From contig CAXOVX010000041.1 of NCBI GenBank assembly GCA_964213345.1, positions 1 to 51,396 on the forward strand: DNA of 51,396 nucleotides. The letters run 5' to 3'. A model generated the notes under the pieces. It was not told where the DNA came from. It was given only the letters and a program-made list of their open reading frames with translations, and made no database searches. The stretch comes from CAXOVX01 sp964213345 (lineage in GTDB: Bacteria; Pseudomonadota; Alphaproteobacteria; Rickettsiales; Midichloriaceae). The position numbers were made by a program, and so were the translations under genes. Of the stretch, positions 1 to 8,132 are shown piece by piece. Position 1 is the first letter of the stretch. Every line of letters starts with the position of its first letter.

Positions 1-139
1 ACTCTATTTGCTTTATCGCCATATCACCACTTACTCCATTCCAATCCATACATCCCATATCTCCCTTGCAACTGTCCTATTACATACCAAAGGATTATTT
101 ACAACCTTTCCTGATTTGTTTATCATTACTCTGGATCAT

Positions 140-1048
140 TTATTTCTCTGGGACTAAGCGACTAGGCAGCTGAATTTCTGGCAATGCTATATTATGCTGA
201 TGACAGAGTGCCTTTATTGTGTTAGATAACAAACATGCTACTGTCATAGGACCAACACCACCCGGTACTGGGGTTATGTAGCACGGGATCTTGCTCACTT
301 CTGCAAAATCCACATCTCCACATATTTTCCCATCCACTTTGCTAGTTCCTACGTCTATTACACAAGCGCCTGGTTTCACCCACTCTTTTTTTACCAATGA
401 TGGATGTCCAACTGCAGTAATAAGTATATTTGCACTTGCACATTCAGTGTCTATATTGTGCGAGTAAGAATGCAGGATAGTTACACTACAATTTTCTCTT
501 AATAACATAGCAGCAATTGGTCTACCCACTACTATAGAGCGTCCTATTACCACTGCCTTTTTACCATTAAAATCTTCCAATGTATTTTTTAGCAATATCA
601 TGATACCTTGGGGGGTACAGGGCTCTAAAATTGGCTTCCAAGAGTGAAGTAACCCAACATTATGGATTGTAAAACAATCTACATCTTTTTTATAGTGTAT
701 TGTATTTAGGGCCTTAAATGTATCAATGTGTGGTGGTAGCGGCAGTTGTAATAAGATTCCGTGAACATGTTGTTGAGCATTCAGCTCTTCTAATAATTCG
801 ATCAATTGCCATTCACTTGTATTCGCGTCCAGCCTATGTAGATAGGATGTTATGCCCACTTCTGCCGCACGCTTTACCTTTAAGTTAACATATATTTTGC
901 TTGCTTCATTATCTCCTACCATAACTACAGCTAGGCCAGGCACTACATCATGGTTTTGTTTAAGGTACTGTACTTCCCTCTGTACCCTGACTAAAACTTG
1001 TGCTGCATACATTTTTCCATCTATAAGAGTTGCTTGTACTCCTGTCAT
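140..1048 (-). CDS. folD: FolD, methylene-THF dehydrogenase/cyclohydrolase
   Basis: Bifunctional cytosolic enzyme of one-carbon metabolism: it oxidises 5,10-methylene-tetrahydrofolate with NADP and hydrolyses the product to 10-formyl-THF for purine and fMet-tRNA synthesis. The 302-aa length is normal for the family. Visible signatures are the substrate region with the catalytic Lys (YVNLKVKRA, about residues 53-61), the QLPLPPH segment near residue 101, the Rossmann segment VVIGRSIVVGRP near 166 and the C-terminal TPVPGGVGPMT near 260. The ATG is preceded by AAAGGAG, which lies inside the last codons of the upstream reductase gene, so the two genes are closely linked and probably co-transcribed and translationally coupled. 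Nothing looks broken. The family assignment is very secure; only the flanking operon inference is mine. Confidence 0.97.
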   Translation of the reverse strand: MTGVQATLIDGKMYAAQVLVRVQREVQYLKQNHDVVPGLAVVMVGDNEASKIYVNLKVKRAAEVGITSYLHRLDANTSEWQLIELLEELNAQQHVHGILLQLPLPPHIDTFKALNTIHYKKDVDCFTIHNVGLLHSWKPILEPCTPQGIMILLKNTLEDFNGKKAVVIGRSIVVGRPIAAMLLRENCSVTILHSYSHNIDTECASANILITAVGHPSLVKKEWVKPGACVIDVGTSKVDGKICGDVDFAEVSKIPCYITPVPGGVGPMTVACLLSNTIKALCHQHNIALPEIQLPSRLVPEK

Positions 1049-1055
1049 AGCTCCT

Positions 1056-2123
1056 TTATTCGTTAACTGGTGTGCTTCTTAAATTTGGCACTTTTTTTGT
1101 AGTAGAATATTGAAAATGCAAAGGCTGACCAGGTCTGAGTATATTATATGCACTATGACATGCTAACGCAGCTTCTGCAAATCCTGTTAAAATCAACTTT
1201 AGTTTACCACTATACCAAGAGATATCCCCGACAGCAAAAATGCCATTTAGATTTGTCTCCATTGTAGCTGGATTTACTACAATATGTCTGAGATCAGAGC
1301 TGAGATCTAAGCCCCACTCAGCAATGCTACTGTTATCCATGCTTAAACCAAAAAATGACAGTAAAACATCTGTTTCCAAAAATTTTACATTACCGCTCAC
1401 GTCTATTAGCTCTACAGTGTGTATATTTCCATTTTTATCACCGGTAAACCCGTGTAATTGGTAAGGAGTGACTATTTCTATCCTGTTTGATAATGCTAAT
1501 TCCTTTAGTTTTGCAACACTACCTGGTGCGGCTCTGAAGTGCTCACGCCTGTGGATAAGGTAAATTTTTTTGGCGATATTAGCTAAATGGATCACCCAAT
1601 CTACCGCTGAATCACCCCCACCAGCGACAACTACAGTTTTGTTTTCGAATTGCTGTACATCTTTAACAGAATAAAAAACACTTACTCCTTCAAAGAGTTC
1701 TAAGTTGCCTAAAGGTGGTTTTTTTGGAGTACATGCCCCCCCTCCGATAGCAATAATAACACAGCCTGCAGTAACTGTGATTCCGTTATCAGTGACAAGT
1801 TCCCAAGTACTAGAACATTCATGCGCACCATTTTTATTTTCCGTACGCCGTATCGCGGTAACTTTATTTTGCAATAAAATGTTTGGATTAAAAGGTTGAA
1901 TTTGCCTGTATAGATTCTCTATCAACTCGTGTCCTCTAATTACAGGATGTCCAGGAATATCGTATATTGGCTTTTCTGGATATAACGCAGCGCACTGCCC
2001 ACCTATATCTGGAAGGCAATCTATAATTGTGGATTTGAAGCCAAGCATGCCTGCTTCAAATGCGCTAAACAAACCCGCTGGACCACTTCCTACTATTGCT
2101 ATATCAGTACAATACTGCTTCAT
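1056..2123 (-). CDS. Ferredoxin/flavodoxin-NADP reductase (TrxR-like)
   Basis: FAD- and NADPH-binding reductase of the thioredoxin-reductase-like FNR group, which transfers electrons between NADPH and ferredoxin or flavodoxin in the cytosol. The N-terminus carries the FAD dinucleotide motif GSGPAG; the PEKPIYDIPGHP segment is typical of this group; the NADP motif is GGGDSAVDW; the C-terminal FAD motif is GIFAVGDI. There is no CxxC redox pair, which separates it from true thioredoxin reductases. The open frame extends 15 codons upstream to 2168, but that start has no Shine-Dalgarno sequence, whereas the ATG at 2123 follows GGTAAG and begins right at the FAD fold (MKQYCTD), so I place the start there (355 aa). 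It precedes folD by 7 bp on the same strand. Confidence 0.92.
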   Translation of the reverse strand: MKQYCTDIAIVGSGPAGLFSAFEAGMLGFKSTIIDCLPDIGGQCAALYPEKPIYDIPGHPVIRGHELIENLYRQIQPFNPNILLQNKVTAIRRTENKNGAHECSSTWELVTDNGITVTAGCVIIAIGGGACTPKKPPLGNLELFEGVSVFYSVKDVQQFENKTVVVAGGGDSAVDWVIHLANIAKKIYLIHRREHFRAAPGSVAKLKELALSNRIEIVTPYQLHGFTGDKNGNIHTVELIDVSGNVKFLETDVLLSFFGLSMDNSSIAEWGLDLSSDLRHIVVNPATMETNLNGIFAVGDISWYSGKLKLILTGFAEAALACHSAYNILRPGQPLHFQYSTTKKVPNLRSTPVNE

Positions 2124-2292
2124 ATGCGTCTTACCACAAGTTTGCCAATGTCTATCAAGTTTTGTCATAGTATTATGCGTTGAGTATTATACAATGTTTA
2201 ATTTTTTATATTTAACCCGCACTAAGGATAAGGAATGGATAATATAATGCAATAAGATGGAGATATGATGTCTGTTTAAAGAAGTCGATAAA

Positions 2293-2503
2293 ACCTAACA
2301 AAGAGGAATCATACGGGAATAGATTTTACAGGAATATATTGTTATGTTGATGATTTTTGCAAAGGATTTATAACTTGGTTGGAAATACATTTATAAAAGG
2401 CAAGGACAACGAAAGGCAAGAGGAGTAGGAAGAGCAATATGAGCCTTAGCGAGATAGTAACGAGAATGTTAGGCTACCAAGAAAGTAAGTTTAGTTGTTT
2501 TCT
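2293..2503 (+). mobile_element. Truncated 5' end of an IS982-family element
   Basis: About 210 bp nearly identical to the 5' part of the IS982 pseudogene at 3662-3871 (shared run from CTAACAAAGAGGAA through AAGTTTAGTTGTTT with scattered substitutions). It encodes the family's N-terminal motif (IYCYVDDFCK), but the start codon has become ACG and the frame is closed. The copy stops abruptly where the IS5-type element begins at 2504, so it is either a separate IS982 copy cut by that insertion or a tandem duplication. Confidence 0.7.
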
Positions 2504-3654
2504 GGGACTGATGCTGGATGGTTTGTATTTTCAGGAGTTAAAGACGCTATTATTTGAATGATTTTAGCTAAGGAATGTGTCTTATAGACTGTGTTTAAAA
2601 TTTATTATTTGTGTATTCTAGAAGATTCTCTATATTTTTGGTGATTAGCTATACCAATCCCTTGATTGGCAGGGTCAATATGCACAACGTTTTAAATAAA
2701 AACGAATAGCATGCATAAGTGCTGAAAACTTATTCTTTGCTATGCTAAAGAGGCGTGAATATATAGTATCTTTAGAAAAGACCCACTCAAAAGGCGCCCT
2801 CCATATAGAATCCGAAGGGTCGAACCCACCATTTTTACCCTTCCTATCAGTCTTCTTAATTCCTCCAAGATGCCCTCTTTTAGCTATGGCTATAGTTTTG
2901 GCAGGAGACGTGCAATACCCATTATCTGCGTATATAGAGCGCCTAGACGGGCACACATGTTTAAATCCCTGGGCATCTGTTAACGTTTGCTGGTGTAATC
3001 GTCGCCTTATCTACACTCACATGTTTTTTATAACCATACAAAAACTTAGTACCACCTTTACAGCCGATCTTAGCTTGTTTATCATGTGCCACTTTAGACA
3101 AAACTTCATTATTCAGTTTTTTATATTTCTTCCGCCTTGCCTCATCTCTCTCTTCCCACAAACTTGCCTTCGATATTAGGTGCGATGCATCAACAAATGT
3201 AAATACCTCGCTTATATAATTGCGCCATAAGCTGATCTCTGAAAATACTAAATATCCTAGATAGCTTTGGTCCCTATCTTTTCCCTTAGCTTACTAAATA
3301 CGCTATAATCTGGAGTCGCATCCCTTAAATCAAACTCACAAAACCACTTTGCTGCGTTGCCATCACTCTATCTTTCAAGTTCTTATCGCTCAAATCTTCC
3401 ATCAATTGCAGAAGCACTTAAATAGCCTATGAACTCTGTAACCTTTGTAATTAGCTGGCAACTCAACTGCTGATAACTCACCACTAATTGCCGCAAAATT
3501 AAATAATGCCTTGAAACTCCTCTATTGATTATCCCTAGATACCAACTCTTCCAAACTCACCATTATTATTTGACTTAATACCATTCACCTACCATTTATC
3601 TTCCACACCTACATGAATAATACCTTAATATTTATCCCATCTCGCAACTGCCCC
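2504..3654 (-). mobile_element. Decayed IS5-family element, copy 1
   Basis: A 1.15-kb block whose reverse complement recurs at 41174-42326. The ends form an imperfect inverted repeat (GGGACTGATGC at the left, and reading inward from the right GGGGCAGTTGC), supporting these borders. It carries a transposase gene on the minus strand with several frameshifts. No clear target duplication could be seen. It sits between two partial IS982 copies. Near the 3' end of the transposase there is a TATACCAATCCC segment resembling the terminal repeat of the MITE family in this window. Confidence 0.75.
2675..3161 (-). pseudogene. IS5-family transposase, C-terminal half, frameshifted
   Basis: Two adjacent frames read as one IS5-type transposase: the upstream one (ending 2961) contains LWEERDEARRKKYKKLN and YGYKKHVSVD, then ITPANV; the downstream one (from 2956) continues CPSRR, YADNGYC, AIAKRGHLGG and FEWVFSK. 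A single extra A in the GTTAAC at 2979-2984 breaks the join; without it the protein reads NVTDAQGFKHVCP. Further upstream the gene is broken at several more points. The same extra base is present in the other copy at 41846-41851. It cannot make a functional enzyme as it stands. Confidence 0.8.
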
Positions 3655-3679
3655 TTAAAGGCTAACAAAGAGGAAACAT

Positions 3680-4572
3680 ATGGAAATAGATTTTACAGGA
3701 ATATATTGTTATGTTGATGATTTTTGCAAAGGATTTATAACTTGGTTGGAAATACATTTATAAAAGGCAAGGACAACGAAAGGCAAGAGGAGTAGGAAGT
3801 GCAATATGATCCTTAGTGAGATAGTGACTATAATATTAGGCTACTAAGAGAGTAAGTTTAGTTGTTTTATGTGTATGTAAAACACCGGAGAGATTTCAAA
3901 AATTTATTGTTGTATGATAGGTTTGTAGCCGTATTGTAGCGTATTTTGCCTATATTATGTTGCTTATTGCAATGCATTACCGGAGAAGTTTCTGGTATCC
4001 AATTTATTGATTCTACACCACTTGATACATGTAAGGATCTACGCGGCAGTAGACATAATATTTTTCGTGGAATTGCTGCAAAAAGTAGAAAAAGCACCGG
4101 TTGGTTTTATGTTCTGAAATTACACACAATTTTCAATGATAAAAGCGAATTTGTTTCCATCAGAATTACACCTGGTAATGTTGACGACAGAAAGCCTGTC
4201 TTGACCATGGCAAAAGGCTCATGGGGGAAATTATTTGGCGATAAAGGATATGTCTCAGAAGAATTAACAACACAGCTATTGAATCAAGATTCGTTGCTCA
4301 TTACGAGGCTTAAGAAGAACATGAAAAATAAATTATTACTCCTACAAGATAAGTTTTTGCTCTATAAACGCAGTATTATTGAAACTATTTTTGGCAAACT
4401 CAAGCAATTTCAAAGACTATGGCACTCTACTTTCAGATCCGTAGAAAATGCTTTTTGTAATCTTATGGCTTGTTTGATTCCATACCAATTATCACCCTAT
4501 AAACCCACTATCTCAACAACTATTACTCTTGTAATCTTATCCTTACTTCGGGTTTTAAACATTCACACGTGA
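3680..4572 (+). pseudogene. IS982-family transposase, degenerate
   Basis: DDE transposase of the IS982 family. The start region reads MEIDFTGIYCYVDDFCKG, then hits a stop after about 29 codons; a shifted frame continues LSEIVTIILGY and further frames give a segment matching the family's RDFKNLLLYDRFV region. From about 3946 one long frame remains open and holds the catalytic core: FIDSTPLDTCKDLRG, GWFYVLKLHTIFND, ITPGNVDDRKP and the GDKGYVSEEL motif. Several disruptions make it inactive. Its 5' 200 bp are duplicated at 2293-2503. The element ends against the remnant of a kinase gene on the opposite strand. Confidence 0.8.
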
Positions 4573-4979
4573 TGCAAGTGGCATCATTATCTTTTTCAGG
4601 AAAATGGGATTTTAACGATAGTCCTGAAAACGGTGCGTTCAAGTAGAAGCATCCCATCATTTTTTGCAAGCACTGTTAACAACGCCAAATCTTGCAAAGG
4701 CCTTAAGCGCAACAGCTTCTCGTTTGAATCCATCGATATCATGACCCAATTTAAAGATAATAGGCTGTGAACATTGAAACCTGGACAGTACATAATTGTA
4801 GCTTAAGTTTTTAACCCAATTTAAATCTAACAATCCATGCGCTGCTTCGATCTACACTATCAATTTAGGCAAATTAGCTAACTACTGTTTCCCTTTTCCC
4901 TTTTTCCTTGTCGAGCTGAAGCTGCAAAGCAGCGAAGGAGAAGCCCGTACAAATTAATAACATTTTTTTCTATTCTCAT
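4573..4979 (-). pseudogene. Broken aminoglycoside/hydroxyurea kinase-like gene
   Basis: Reading the minus strand across frames gives a consistent protein: MRIEKNVINLYG at the start (ATG at 4979), an apparent insertion, then KGKQ-stop-LANLPKLIV, IEAAHGLLDLNWVKNLS, YNYVL, QPIIFKLGHDIDGFKRE, AVALKAFARFGVVN, then after a shift VLAKNDGMLLLERTV, and after another shift SGLSLKSHFPEKDNDA. This order resembles the APH(6)/hydroxyurea phosphotransferase family (small-molecule kinase fold) as I recall it. Two in-frame stops and at least two frameshifts are present, and the C-terminal two thirds are missing, cut off at the IS982 end. The family call rests on motif memory, without a database search. Confidence 0.55.
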
Positions 4980-5019
4980 AGCGTAATAACTTCCTTAATT
5001 TTAGGTTTCGCATATTCAG

Positions 5020-5229
5020 CTACTCCACTCCAGCTTTAGCAGTGAGATTATCACATGGTTGCCAATAGGCCCCCTTGCATGACCACAACGCGCTAAAAAT
5101 TTGATGCCAGTATTTTTCCTTGCGCAATTTGCACGAGGCATCGCCAGTTACTTTTGATGGGAAGAACGGAAGAAAATCATCACTGCTTACTTTGCCTTCA
5201 TGCAGACAAGTTTCTCTAAAAGGTGGAAC
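5020..5229 (-). other. Unidentified open stretch, possible gene remnant
   Basis: Sixty-nine codons are open in one minus-strand frame just downstream of rnpB, bounded by stops and without a start codon. The translation (for example VSSDDFLPFFPSKVTGD, KLRKEKYWHQIF, GAYWQPCDNLTAKAG) looks protein-like in composition, but I do not recognise it. It is probably the remains of a gene lost between rnpB and the kinase remnant. It could also be chance. Confidence 0.25.
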
Positions 5230-5262
5230 TCATTCTGGACTATTTTCTCTCTTGGACTAAAC

Positions 5263-5815
5263 TATGCAGTAGTTAGCGCTATAAGCCGGGTTCTGTCTCT
5301 GCCCGTTGTTCGTACACCTTACAAGCCGTATGCGTTCTTGCACATGTACAAGAAAACATATAGAGGAAAATGTATCAGCAATATCAACCGAGGCAGTGAT
5401 AGCTATTTATCTAGCTATATTATTGCTAATATAATCATGCGATCTACCCGTATACCTACGCTCCAGAGTAACAAACGTGCATTCCAAATTCTTGCGAAGA
5501 AAACAAAATGCATAGCATACCTATTCGATCTTGCTTTTAGTGGGGTTTACTATGCGATTATTATTACTAAAAACCCGGTAAGCTCTTACCTCACCTTTTC
5601 ACCCTTACCCACCTTAAACAAAAGTCAAAGCAGGCGGTATATTTTCTGTAGCACTTTCCCTAAGGCGCAAGAACAATACGAATCGCCCCCTACCCCGCCA
5701 TGTGTTACATGGCACCACTACTCTATAAAGCCCGGACTTTCCTCTGTTTTGCGAAAATACAGCATCTTCTACACTTTCACCCTAACAGCAGCTATCCACA
5801 CTAACTACACCTGCA
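5263..5815 (-). ncRNA. rnpB: RNase P RNA (rnpB), enlarged
   Basis: Catalytic RNA that trims tRNA 5' leaders. On the minus strand the conserved 5' block GAGGAAAGTCCGGGC lies at 5745-5731 and the matching 3' block ACAGAACCCGGCTTAT at 5296-5281. P1 forms between GTAGTTAGTG (5808-5799) and CGCTAACTAC (5278-5269); P2 between GGATAGCT and AGCTATC(A) near 5403. Other hallmarks are GGGTAAGGGTGAAA, GAGGTAAGAGC, and AGCAAGATCGAATAGG. The total of about 550 nt is longer than the usual 350-450. Much of the excess is a roughly 100-nt block at 5298-5396 between the 3' strands of P2 and P4, closed by CTGCC/GGCAG. The 215-codon open frame over this region on the plus strand is an artefact. Confidence 0.93.
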
Positions 5816-5821
5816 CTGTAC

Positions 5822-5827
5822 ATAATA
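5822..5827 (-). promoter_or_regulatory. Putative -10 box of rnpB
   Basis: TATTAT on the minus strand, about 7 nt before the predicted 5' end of the RNase P RNA. No convincing -35 box is visible. Confidence 0.4.
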
Positions 5828-5830
5828 AAC

Positions 5831-5870
5831 TAAAAAAGGGAAAGTAAAATAATGCTAGATTTTATTTTAC
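5831..5870 (-). terminator. AT-rich terminator after pbpC
   Basis: GTAAAATAA and TTATTTTAC form a 9-bp dyad (5844-5852 with 5862-5870) overlapping the pbpC stop codon; on the minus strand it is followed by TTTCCCTTTTTT. The stem lacks GC pairs, so it may be weak. It separates pbpC from rnpB. Confidence 0.45.
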
Positions 5871-8117
5871 TGTAAATTTGTTGTACGGAGTAACAAAAAT
5901 TTTTTGATCCTTATCCCATACAACAGCATGTACTGTATATTTTCCCCTCTCCATGTGCCATAAATACTTTTCACTTCGTACCTTAGCAATTTTCTGGTCA
6001 TTTAAAAACCATTCTACCTCATTATCAGGGCTAATACCCGATAGCACAAACTCAAAAGCTTGCTTTTCTCGCGGAATCCTAGGATCCAACGCGAAGGATA
6101 CTCCATCAGCCGGATATACTATATTTATATTAAACTTTATCCTTTTCTCCTCTATTCCTTGATTATTTTGATTTGCACCTAAAATATTTGATGTAATAAA
6201 ATACTCAGTTTGAGCCGCTATACACCCTGGCACATTAGTTGATACTCCAGATACTGGATTGCGAGCAGTGCACACATCATACTGAATCAATTTATCGCTC
6301 AAAAATAGCGCATGTGTATCTTCTTGAGCATTCAACTCTTTAAATATACTACGCAGTGCAAATGCCGGTCCACTCGCACCTCCTACTCTCTCCATAGACT
6401 TCCTGTTAGCATTCCCCATCCATATGCCAACAACATACTTATAATTAAACCCCACTGCCCAAGCATCTCGATAATCATTAGATGTACCGGTTTTTACGGC
6501 GGTTTGAATTGGAAAATGAAAAAGTCCATGACTACCAAATTCAAAATTACGGGCCCAAGGATCAGATAGTATATTTCCTATAATGGACGTGGCTTCAGTA
6601 GAAAAAATCTTCGTTTTTGTACCGTAAATTTGTTGATTTGAATCAATTTGCAGTGGCTTTAATACGCCTCCGTTTGCCAAGACGGTGTACGCTTTAACAA
6701 CCTCGTATAAACTCACCTCTCCATTACCCAGAGCTAATCCTTCAGAGTAGAAAGAAGTTGGCATATCCAGGCCATCAAATCCCAACATCTTTAATACATC
6801 AAAATACCTATCTATTCCAATGATATTAATCACACGTAATGCTGGGATATTTAAAGAATTACCCAAAGCTTGTCGCAAAGTCACATTACCGTAAAAAATA
6901 CGACTACAATTATGGAAATGATGCATACCTTGCCCCACAGGAGCAATATGTGGTGAATCTTCGATTATTGTTGCAGGCGTTAGGCCTAAATCTAAAGCTG
7001 TGGCATATAAAAAAGGTTTTAAAACTGAACCAGCTTGACGCCTAGACATTACCATATCAATCTGACAAGCATCTTGCTGAAAATTACTTTTTTCACAATC
7101 AATGCCAGTTGATACCCATGACAAGATTCGATTTGTTGTATGATCTACTATTAACGCAGCAGCATTATTAACTTTGTGTGCTCTTAAAGACTCAAGGCTA
7201 ACATCCAAAATATCATTTACTTTCTTCTGCAAACCACTATCTAACGTTGTTTGCACTTTATCACTAAAGACATTAGCAGATACACTGCATCCTCGCACAT
7301 ACTTCACAAAATGTCTCGAATCTACAGATAATATGGGCTTCTCTAAAAATAACGAAGTTTTCTTTATGTTAGCATAATCTAAGTTGGAAATTACATTTAT
7401 TGCATACAGTCCTGCAGCTAATTTCTCAATTTTATTAAAAAGTAAATGCTCATTTTTATATAAATCAAAAGCTGAAGGAGCACGTACTAATACGACAAGA
7501 GCCAGCATTTCCTTCAAACTTAATGTACTCAGATCTCGGTTGAAGTAGTAGCGTGCAGCAGACTTTATACCGCGCCTATTAGATACATAAGATACCTGAT
7601 TTAAATAGAATTCTAAAATTTCAGGCTTACCAAACTTAAATTCAAGAGCTATGGCTTCAATACCTTCTAGCCATTTTGACCATACAGTTCTCGGCCTTGG
7701 ATGTAACATTTTTACTATTTGCTCAGTAATCGTGCTAGCACCACGATGTGTACCTTTATGCGCTACATGTAGCCATATAGCATGAATACGTGCTAAAAAA
7801 TCTACACCATAATGATAATGAAACCTCTTGTCTTCCGCAAATACAAATGCAGCTTGCAATAACTCCGGTATATCACGCAAACAAACACGCTCGTGAATAT
7901 TCCATGAATTTTGATAAGTGAATGTTAAAGGATCTCCATGAACATCAAGTATCTGAGGGAGACTTTCATTCTGATGCTGAAAACTTCCAACATCACCCTG
8001 AACCGCTAAAAAATCTCCATATGGAGAACGAAAGTCAATTACAGTCTTCACCGTAATCAGGCACATTACACACAAACTTACGTATATAACTAGTTGTCGT
8101 AATCTCTTAAAGCCCAT
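5862..8117 (-). CDS. pbpC: Penicillin-binding protein 1C (PbpC)
   Basis: Class A penicillin-binding protein anchored in the inner membrane, polymerising and cross-linking glycan strands in the periplasm. A single N-terminal membrane helix lies at about residues 9-27. The GT51 glycosyltransferase domain shows EDKRFHYHYGVD (about residue 95) and GASTITEQIVK. The transpeptidase domain has SVLK (about residue 361), SLN and KTGTSNDYRDAW (about 542). The last about 90 residues match the BiPBP_C domain that distinguishes PbpC from PBP1A. At 751 aa the length is normal and no key residue is missing. It starts 15 bp after the alpha-2-macroglobulin stop; the pairing of the two is widespread in Proteobacteria and is thought to couple envelope repair to protease trapping. 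Confidence 0.93.
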   Translation of the reverse strand: MGFKRLRQLVIYVSLCVMCLITVKTVIDFRSPYGDFLAVQGDVGSFQHQNESLPQILDVHGDPLTFTYQNSWNIHERVCLRDIPELLQAAFVFAEDKRFHYHYGVDFLARIHAIWLHVAHKGTHRGASTITEQIVKMLHPRPRTVWSKWLEGIEAIALEFKFGKPEILEFYLNQVSYVSNRRGIKSAARYYFNRDLSTLSLKEMLALVVLVRAPSAFDLYKNEHLLFNKIEKLAAGLYAINVISNLDYANIKKTSLFLEKPILSVDSRHFVKYVRGCSVSANVFSDKVQTTLDSGLQKKVNDILDVSLESLRAHKVNNAAALIVDHTTNRILSWVSTGIDCEKSNFQQDACQIDMVMSRRQAGSVLKPFLYATALDLGLTPATIIEDSPHIAPVGQGMHHFHNCSRIFYGNVTLRQALGNSLNIPALRVINIIGIDRYFDVLKMLGFDGLDMPTSFYSEGLALGNGEVSLYEVVKAYTVLANGGVLKPLQIDSNQQIYGTKTKIFSTEATSIIGNILSDPWARNFEFGSHGLFHFPIQTAVKTGTSNDYRDAWAVGFNYKYVVGIWMGNANRKSMERVGGASGPAFALRSIFKELNAQEDTHALFLSDKLIQYDVCTARNPVSGVSTNVPGCIAAQTEYFITSNILGANQNNQGIEEKRIKFNINIVYPADGVSFALDPRIPREKQAFEFVLSGISPDNEVEWFLNDQKIAKVRSEKYLWHMERGKYTVHAVVWDKDQKIFVTPYNKFTVK

Positions 8118-8132
8118 AATCTACATCAATTT

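Noticed and set aside
1..139. Possible 32-codon frame downstream of folD (minus strand)
   Set aside because: Too short, only a weak ribosome-binding site, and at the window edge.
2742..3179. 145-codon frame antisense to the IS5-type transposase (also 41651-42088)
   Set aside because: The other strand carries clear transposase motifs; the antisense frame is a by-product repeated in both copies.
5200..5847. 215-codon open frame on the plus strand
   Set aside because: It runs antisense over the RNase P RNA, whose conserved blocks and P1/P2 pairings explain the region.
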